Translations under genes and position numbers: made by a program
The notes under the pieces: model-generated
The model's database searches: none
The model's input: only the letters and a program-made list of their open reading frames with translations
Told to the model about the DNA's origin: nothing
Shown here: positions 57,804 to 64,000 of the stretch, piece after piece
Layout: every line of letters begins with the position of its first letter
Position numbering within the stretch: the first letter of the stretch is position 1
Assembly: GCF_003967555.1 (NCBI RefSeq)
Contig: NZ_BIFS01000002.1
Span: forward strand, 1,860,001 to 1,924,000
Reading direction: 5' to 3'
DNA: 64,000 bases
Source: Dictyobacter kobayashii
Lineage (GTDB): Bacteria; Chloroflexota; Ktedonobacteria; Ktedonobacterales; Ktedonobacteraceae

Positions 57804-58138
57804 TTTCCTCTGTCGCCCCAGAGATGATATTATGACCACCAGATGGCCTGTAAGCGCCATTTTAACGAGAAAGTACGACGTGCTATATAATTGAGGCTGA
57901 GCTTGAGGCGAAATGTCTCTAGAAACTGTTGTAGTTTTTTGAGTGCCAAACATTTTTTGCGACAAACGAAGAAATCATTGAGAAGAGTGCAGCGAACGCC
58001 CAGTAGGGGTAACTCTTGCAGGATACCTCGTCACATGAAGCTTTGAAAGGGGTGCGCACTCGAATTGGGCAAAAAACTAGTCTTCCGCGTTCGCCTCTGG
58101 TCCTGGAAAAATATTTGCAAAGAGAGGGAATTTTTCCT

Positions 58139-60903
58139 ATGCGTGAGTCGGATTTGCTCGTGACCAAGTTTACCGTCCCGCCCATTCGTTCCGAACTGCT
58201 TGCCCGCGAGCGCTTGCTTGACGTCCTCAATCAGAGTTGTTCGCATCCCTTGACCCTGCTTTCGGCCTCTGCTGGCTTTGGCAAAACAACGCTGCTTTCA
58301 GCCTGGGCAACCCAGCGTAGCAGTCAGGTGGCCTGGATCTCACTTGATCCACAGGATAATGACCCAACACGCTTCTGGATGTATGTGATTGCAGCGCTCC
58401 GGAAGGTGGATCTCTCTGTCGGCGCACCCGCGGAAGCCATGCTCCACGCCTCACAGCCCCCATTGTTCCTAGGTGCGCTTACCTCTCTCGTCAACGAATT
58501 AGCGGACCTTTCACATGATATCTTCCTGATTTTGGATGACTATCATCTGATTCGCGAACAGGCACTGCACGATTCGCTGCTGTTTGTCCTTGAGCATCTT
58601 CCTCGTAATCTGCATGTGCTGCTATCCAGCCGCGCTGATCCCGCACTTCCGTTGGCTCGCCTGCGCGCGCGGAGGCAGGTGATAGAGATTCGCGAGGCAG
58701 ATTTGCGCCTGAGGAATGAGGAAGCCGCCAGCTTTCTGAGGCAAGTGATGGGTCTAACGCTCACGGAAGAAGAGATTGGCCACCTGGAAACACGTACTGA
58801 AGGATGGATTACCGGCCTGCAGCTCGCAGCGCTCTCGCTGCGCAGATATACTGATGTGTCTGCTTTTCTCCAGACGTTTACTGGCAGCCATCGCTTTATC
58901 CTGGATTATGTGCAGAGCGAGATCCTTGAGCCATTGCCAGAGAAGCAACAACGCTTCTTACTATACGCCTCGGTCCTCACCAGACTCAATGCCGAAATCT
59001 GCCAGATATTGACCGGAGAACCAGCCAGTCAGCGCATGCTGGAAGATCTGGAACGGGCCAATCTCTTCCTACTGCCGCTTGATGAAGAGCGGCGCTGGTA
59101 TCGTTTTCATGCCCTCTTTCGCGAAGTGCTGTTGGCGCGTTTACAGGCCACGCAACCGGAGCAGATCACGCTCCTGCATCGGGAGGCTGCCCTCTGGTAC
59201 CAGCGTCAAGGGTGGCTGCATGAGGCAATCCCCATGCCCTGGCGACGCGCGAGTATCCCTTTGTGGCAACGATGTTGGAGGAATGTGTTGAACGCCTTTC
59301 ACTGCAAGGGGAGTTACAAACACTGCTCACCTGGATCAAGCAGATACCAATGGAGGTGTTGCATGCGTATCCTCGCCTGGCCACGACCTATCTGCTGGTC
59401 TTCAATCTACTTTTCCCCTTTTCTCAACAGGAGCAAGAGGAACGGGTGTATCTCCGTCAGCTCCAGGAAGGCGTGGAGGTATTGCTCCAGCGTGAGACTC
59501 TCCCAGAAGCCGAAAGGGACCAGTTGCGCCAGCGGGTGATGATTCTGGATGCGTGGAAATTGGCGAAAAAGGCCCTCTCTGCCGGTGATATGGTGCAACT
59601 GAACACGATTGCTGGACATTTGCACCCCCCTGAACTGAATGATGAAACGTTGTGGCAACAATTTGGACTGGCCCCGTTCGCGATCACCTGGCGTATGGCA
59701 GGAAACTTTCCTCCCATGATCTCCGCCATTCAGAAGCTCAGACAGCGAGCGCGGCTGGAGCAGGATCACTCCCAGGAAGTCCACATGCTTTGGGGGCTGA
59801 TTGCCGCGCAGATTGCATTGGGCCAGTTGCAGGAGGCAAGCACGTGCTGCCAGGAACTCCAGCAACTCATCACGAGTCTGCATATTCCCGCTCCTCTGGT
59901 GGCATATCCATCTCTCTTCCAGGCGCAGCTCGCGTATGCTCGGAATCAGTTAGAGGTCGCGCAACGTGCCGCGTTGGAAGCCATCCAAAAAGCAGCCCCA
60001 TTCCAGTACATGGATATTCTCATGGGGGCCTATGAGGTGCTGGTGCACGCCAGCATAGCCAGGGGCGAGTTGTCTAAAGCTCTCCAGGTATTGAACGAGA
60101 TGGAGGGAGTAAATCAAGCCGCCGATATCCCGCTTTTCCAACCCTGGATCGAAGGTTTGCGATCCAGCCTCTGGCTGGCTCAGGGCAATCTGGCCAGCGC
60201 GGCAGACTGGGCCGAGCATACTCCCTACCGCCAGGAGGCCCTTACTGGAAGTGTCTACAGCCGCGAAGGCACCTATCTGACGCTGGTGCACGTGGACCTG
60301 GCACAGCAAAAGTATCAGCAGGCCTTACAATTGCTCGCTGCGCTTCTGGAAAGTGCCGAACAGGTTTCCCGCGTGGGGAGCATGGTCTCGGTCCTGGCGT
60401 TGCAGGTCGCCGCGCTCCAGGTATTGGGGTCCACGCAAGAGGCGTTGCTAGTGCTCGCGCGCCTGCTTCCCCTGGCAGAGCCAGAAGGATACCTGCGCCC
60501 CTTTCTCGATGCAGGTGAACCCATGCAACAGGTCTTGCAGGCATGGTTTTGTCAGGAGCAGGAGGCCGTTGCTCCACGCCTTTCTACCTATGCCCAGACG
60601 ATCTTCAAGGCTTTTGCCAGTGAACAACGTCAGAGCGAGATGGAGACCAGCGCTTCCCTGATCTCTTCAGGACACCCACACGCTCTTTCTCCATCTACGG
60701 AGCCAGGGCTAGAGCCTCTCACCCCACGTGAGCAGGAAGTATTGTGCTTACTCGCCGAGGGTGCGACCAATCAGGAGATCGCTGAACGCCTGGTGATCTC
60801 TCTCACCACCGTCAAGAAACACGTCAGTAGCCTCTTTCTGAAGCTGGCCGCAGAGAATAGAACCCACGCTGTCGCACGCGCACGAGAGCTTGCTTTACTC
60901 TAA
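58139..60903 (+). CDS. MalT-like LuxR regulator (one frameshift)
   Basis: ATG 58139 (MRESDLLVTKFTVPPIRSEL) follows AGAGAGGG. The ~921-residue protein has the NTPase domain first (SASAGFGKTTLLSAWA near 43, LILDDYHLIREQ), the winged-helix/ARM region (LQTFTGSHRFILDYVQSEIL), tetratricopeptide-like repeats and a C-terminal LuxR HTH (LTPREQEVLCLLAEGATNQE and ERLVISLTTVKKHVSSLFLK). The frame breaks after GWLHEAIP. One extra C at CCCC 59230-59233 gives EAIPHALATREYPFVATMLE, so it is one gene. It lies upstream of the small protein, hydrolase and efflux genes and may activate them. Confidence 0.88.
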
Positions 60904-60926
60904 TCTCTCCCTAGCAGATGGGACAG

Positions 60927-60979
60927 CACCTGGATCACAGAAGAAGCCCAAGTCGAAAGCAATTTCTGTGATCCAGGTG
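60927..60979. terminator. Perfect 16-bp inverted repeat after the LuxR-type gene
   Basis: CACCTGGATCACAGAA (60927-60942) pairs exactly with 60964-60979 around a 21-nt loop. It starts 24 nt after the stop at 60903 and can act as a terminator, though no T-run follows. Confidence 0.7.
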
Positions 60980-61110
60980 TACTTCTGGCTCCTTCCCAGT
61001 ATCTCGCGAATATGGTACTCGATAGTGTACTTTTGGCCCCTCTCTCCCGCGCCGTAATACAGTATGCTTCTTGCAGAGAAAACAAGTCGTTCGAACGGAG
61101 CGTAAGCGTT

Positions 61111-61326
61111 ATGAGGTATATCATTCGGGTCAAGGGCCACCTGGACCCTTTCTGGCAGGAGTGGTTTGAGCACCTCTCAATTACCCATGAGAGCGGTGGT
61201 ATCACCAGACTTTCAGGTCCCATCCCTGACCGGGCGGCGCTCTACGGCATCCTTCTCAAAATGTGCGACCTGGGATTAACCCTGCTCTCGCTTGAGGCAC
61301 ATGAGGCGGCTGAAGCGCCAGAATAG
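61111..61326 (+). CDS. Small conserved protein (71 residues)
   Basis: ATG 61111 (MRYIIRVKGHLDPFWQEWFE) follows GGAGCGTAAGCGTT. The protein continues HLSITHESGGITRLSGPIPD, then RAALYGILLKMCDLGLTLLS. Small proteins with this pattern are widespread in Chloroflexota and Actinobacteria beside regulators or enzymes; no function is established to my knowledge. The predicted fold is one small alpha/beta domain. It ends 49 nt before the hydrolase gene and is probably co-transcribed with it. The upstream extension to 61012 is not supported. Confidence 0.75.
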   Translation: MRYIIRVKGHLDPFWQEWFEHLSITHESGGITRLSGPIPDRAALYGILLKMCDLGLTLLSLEAHEAAEAPE

Positions 61327-61374
61327 GGTATACTCGCAACATTCTGCAACAACAAACGGAAAGGATATCATCAG

Positions 61375-62286
61375 ATGAGTACGATAGTGAACACCCCAAC
61401 AAGCAACCAGCGCGTATCCTTGACCACAGGCTCTGTCATCTCTGCCGACGGTACCACCATTGGTTACCATCAGCTCGGCCACGGTCCCGCCCTGATCATG
61501 CTACACGGCGCGAATACATCAGGTCTGGACTTCACCCAGCTCGCCGAACCGCTGGCTGATCTCTTCACGGTCTATCTGCCTGACCGCCGTGGCCGTGGCC
61601 TGAGCGGCCTGTTCAGCAAGAACTACAGCATTCAGGAAGAGGTCGCGGATCTGACCGCGCTGGTCAACAAAACAGGAGCGCGACTACTCTATGGCGTCAG
61701 CGCAGGTGGCATGATCTGTCTCCTGGCATCGCTCAGCCTACCTGGTATCCAGAAATTAGCCCTCTATGAGCCAGCGCTGCTGATGGATGGCACAGCGCAC
61801 ACGTCCTGGCTGCCGCGCTTTGACCAGGAGATGGCCGAAGGCAAGGTGGCTGCCGCGCTCGTCACCAGCATGAAGGGGTTGGAACTGGGCGGGCCGGTCA
61901 TGAACGCCATGCCCAACTGGCTACTGGAGGCACTCACGAACGCGACCATGAAAGGGGAGGACAAGAAAGCTGGACCCGACGCTATCACCATGAGAAAGCT
62001 CGCTCCCACCCTGCACTATGACGGGCTGCTGCTCGCTGAGATGAGCGGGCAACTGGATCGTTTCCGTGCGATGAATGCCGAGGTGCTGTTGCTAGGTGGA
62101 AGCAAGGGACTGCCTTTCTTGAAGCCTTCCCTTGCGGCCCTGGAACAGATATTGCCACACGTTGCGGGACGCATAGAGTTTCCTGGACTGGAACACGGTG
62201 GATCGAATAACCCCAGCCAGACCAATCGCGGCAGCAAGCCGGAACTGGTCGCACAGGAACTGCGCCAGTTCTTCACCAGAGCATAG
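61375..62286 (+). CDS. Alpha/beta hydrolase
   Basis: The 303-residue alpha/beta hydrolase has the oxyanion motif LIMLHGANTSGLDF (HG), YLPDRRGRGLSGLF, a nucleophile elbow LLYGVSAGGMICLLA (Ser in GVSAG) and the catalytic-histidine region FPGLEHGGSNNPSQ. ATG 61375 follows GGAAAGGATATCATCAG. It resembles the IS-borne enzyme at 6986-7780 in overall layout (DRRGRG, xGxSxG, then a C-terminal HG), suggesting one subfamily. The DHA2 efflux gene follows after ~140 nt, so a shared detoxification role is plausible but inferred. Confidence 0.88.
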   Translation: MSTIVNTPTSNQRVSLTTGSVISADGTTIGYHQLGHGPALIMLHGANTSGLDFTQLAEPLADLFTVYLPDRRGRGLSGLFSKNYSIQEEVADLTALVNKTGARLLYGVSAGGMICLLASLSLPGIQKLALYEPALLMDGTAHTSWLPRFDQEMAEGKVAAALVTSMKGLELGGPVMNAMPNWLLEALTNATMKGEDKKAGPDAITMRKLAPTLHYDGLLLAEMSGQLDRFRAMNAEVLLLGGSKGLPFLKPSLAALEQILPHVAGRIEFPGLEHGGSNNPSQTNRGSKPELVAQELRQFFTRA

Positions 62287-62424
62287 CATGTGCCACTCAC
62301 CTGGCCAATTCATTGCGCAACCTGGTCAGATGCTGCTCCATACTCGAAAGTGTGAGAGCTGCACTCTCTGGCTCAACCAACCAGGATAAATGTCCTCATT
62401 CACTCTTTGTAGAAGGAAAAATAG

Positions 62425-63930
62425 ATGGATACCGCGACATTCTCCTCTGTATCGACACCAGAACATACACTGGGAGCGAAACCTGTATCCCGCCCTGTGC
62501 TTTTGAGTATCATGATCGCCCTTTTGCTCACCGCATTCCTGGAAGCGCTGGATAACCTGATCGTGACGCCCGCGCTCCCCCGCATGGTCAGCAGCCTGCA
62601 TGGCTTCGACCAGTATACCTGGGTTGTGACCGCGTACTTGCTGGCCACAACAGCAGTGGTGCCTCTGGCAGGCAAGCTCTCGGATCAATTTGGTCGCAAA
62701 GGCTTCTTGCTCAGCGGGATCGTTCTCTTTCTGCTGGGTTCGGGACTGGCTGGCGCTTCCCAGACGATGAGCCAGTTGATCCTCTTTCGGGCCATGCAAG
62801 GACTTGGCACCGGCATTGGCATCGGGCTGGTGGCCGCGGTCATTGGGGATCTCTTTCCCCCGGAACAGCGGGCCAGCAAACAGGGCTTGATCGGCATCGT
62901 CTTTGGCATCTCTCAACTGTGTGGACCAACATTGGGTGGCTGGATTACTGATCATGGCCCGCTGCTCTCCGGCTTTGTGACCGAGGCCACTCGCTGGCGC
63001 TGGCTCTTCTATCTCAATCTACCTGTCGGTCTGCTAGCGCTGATCCTACTCGGCATCTTCCTGCCTGCACGACCTACCGACCAGGCAACCCGGCGTTCTG
63101 CTCTAGAGCGTATTGACTGGTCCGGAGCGATCCTGCTGGTGGCTGCGACGTGTAGCCTCTTGCTTGGTCTGAGCCTGGGGAGTGGGCAGGGTCGAGCGTG
63201 GTCATCATGGCCCGTGATCGTTCTTTTGGCTGCCTCGGCGCTCTTCTACGCGCTTTTTCTGGGAAGCGAAAGCAAGGCCACTGAACCTGTTCTCCCGCTG
63301 GCGCTGTTTCGTCAGCCGATCTTTGCGGTTGACGCGCTTCAGACACTCATCCAGGGCATGATCCTGATTGGGATATTCATCCCGCTCTCGCTTTTCCTGC
63401 AAAGCGTGCTGGCGCTTTCGCCGACTGGTACCGGTGGCCTGCTTACCACGCTCTCGGTCAGCTTGACACTTGGCGCGGCACTCGCGGGGATCAGCATCTC
63501 TCTGCGCAAGCGCTACCAGTTGACGGCCATCGTGGGCGCGGCGATCATGACGCTGGGACTTCTTCTGCTAACTCTCCTGGCGCAACAGGGCAATCTCCTG
63601 CTGCTTGGACTTGCACTGGTCCTGGTCGGCCTTGGCGCGGGCTCCTTCTTCACCATCCAGATGGTTGCGGCGCAGAACGCGATTCCGCAGACACAGCTTG
63701 GGGTGGGAACCGGCATCATTCGCTACCTGGCTCAGTTGGGGATGACCCTGGGAGCGGCCCTGATGGGCGTCGTCGTGAATGGAGCATCAGCCACCACCCG
63801 GCCTGCGCTTTCCGGCGTGCTCCAGCATGGCTTCTGGGTTGTGCTGATCCTCAGTGTACTGCTCCTATTGAGCACCTTCTTGCTGAGGGACGCTCCGGCA
63901 AGACTGGCGTCTACGAGCACACCAACGTAG
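62425..63930 (+). CDS. DHA2-type multidrug efflux transporter, 14 spans
   Basis: The 501-residue MFS protein of the EmrB/QacA (DHA2) class has ~14 membrane segments. Motif D appears near the start (FLEALDNLIVTPALPRM), motif A as GKLSDQFGRKGFLLSG and motif C-like glycines as GISQLCGPTLGGWI. These pumps exchange protons for hydrophobic drugs. ATG 62425 lies after GTAGAAGGAAAAATAG. It is the last gene of a likely LuxR - small protein - hydrolase - efflux set. The 70 bp after it contain nothing recognisable. Confidence 0.9.
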   Translation: MDTATFSSVSTPEHTLGAKPVSRPVLLSIMIALLLTAFLEALDNLIVTPALPRMVSSLHGFDQYTWVVTAYLLATTAVVPLAGKLSDQFGRKGFLLSGIVLFLLGSGLAGASQTMSQLILFRAMQGLGTGIGIGLVAAVIGDLFPPEQRASKQGLIGIVFGISQLCGPTLGGWITDHGPLLSGFVTEATRWRWLFYLNLPVGLLALILLGIFLPARPTDQATRRSALERIDWSGAILLVAATCSLLLGLSLGSGQGRAWSSWPVIVLLAASALFYALFLGSESKATEPVLPLALFRQPIFAVDALQTLIQGMILIGIFIPLSLFLQSVLALSPTGTGGLLTTLSVSLTLGAALAGISISLRKRYQLTAIVGAAIMTLGLLLLTLLAQQGNLLLLGLALVLVGLGAGSFFTIQMVAAQNAIPQTQLGVGTGIIRYLAQLGMTLGAALMGVVVNGASATTRPALSGVLQHGFWVVLILSVLLLLSTFLLRDAPARLASTSTPT

Positions 63931-64000
63931 GAGAGGGGTCGCTCACGCTGGTGCTCAACAGGTAACATGGAACAAACTAATCATGGGGCCTGTGGCCTTA

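Overview
The window most resembles a Ktedonobacteria-type chromosome (phylum Chloroflexota). This is inferred from gene content, not from a marker gene: giant MalT-like LuxR regulators, a Sec-type YD-repeat protein, DinB and DUF7002 proteins, many unrelated insertion sequences, and moderate GC with AT-rich toxin cassettes. No rRNA, tRNA or CRISPR array was found.

Layout. 1-4300: an IS21-type element (istA/istB) abutting an IS607-type element (serine recombinase tnpA plus tnpB). 4459-5935: a beta-propeller lipoprotein and a short MITE-like inverted-repeat element. 6101-10328: an IS630-type transposase gene cut in two by a 3,096-bp insertion sequence (6762-9857). That insertion has 18-bp terminal inverted repeats and a perfect 8-bp target duplication, and it carries a passenger alpha/beta hydrolase gene. 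10435-10929: a DinB-like gene without its 5' end. 11066-21393: a polymorphic-toxin locus on the minus strand. It has one full-length secreted Rhs/YD-repeat protein followed by six displaced Rhs core-plus-C-terminus cassettes; most are paired with a tiny multi-pass membrane protein. The variable C-termini are hydrophobic, glycine-rich and bacteriocin-like rather than nuclease-like. 22289-27983: ordinary accessory genes (GNAT, DHFR-like reductase, two membrane proteins, DUF7002, HxlR). 28222-47558: a defence island. A divergent pair (AAA ATPase plus DUF2357 nuclease) faces a five-gene operon of a DUF1998 DEAD-box helicase, a SNF2 helicase, an Eco57I/PglX-like adenine methylase, McrB and McrC. 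47589-48148: two inverted transposase remnants closing that island. 48189-64000: small-molecule and regulatory genes (three regulators, two hydrolases, an FAD monooxygenase, a nucleotidyltransferase, a DHA2 efflux pump) and one intact IS66-type element with an 8-bp duplication.

How it fits together. Two systems stand out. The Rhs locus looks like a WapA-like contact toxin whose payload is a membrane-active peptide, with alternative payload/immunity cassettes stored downstream. The defence island combines parts usually seen separately in DISARM (SNF2 helicase, adenine methylase), Druantia or DISARM (DUF1998 helicase) and McrBC (two versions), apparently expressed from back-to-back sigma70 promoters.

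Caveat. About seventeen genes are broken by single-base frameshifts, and nearly all are repaired by adding one base to a short homopolymer. This looks like residual long-read consensus error, so I annotate those genes as single units and name the run concerned.
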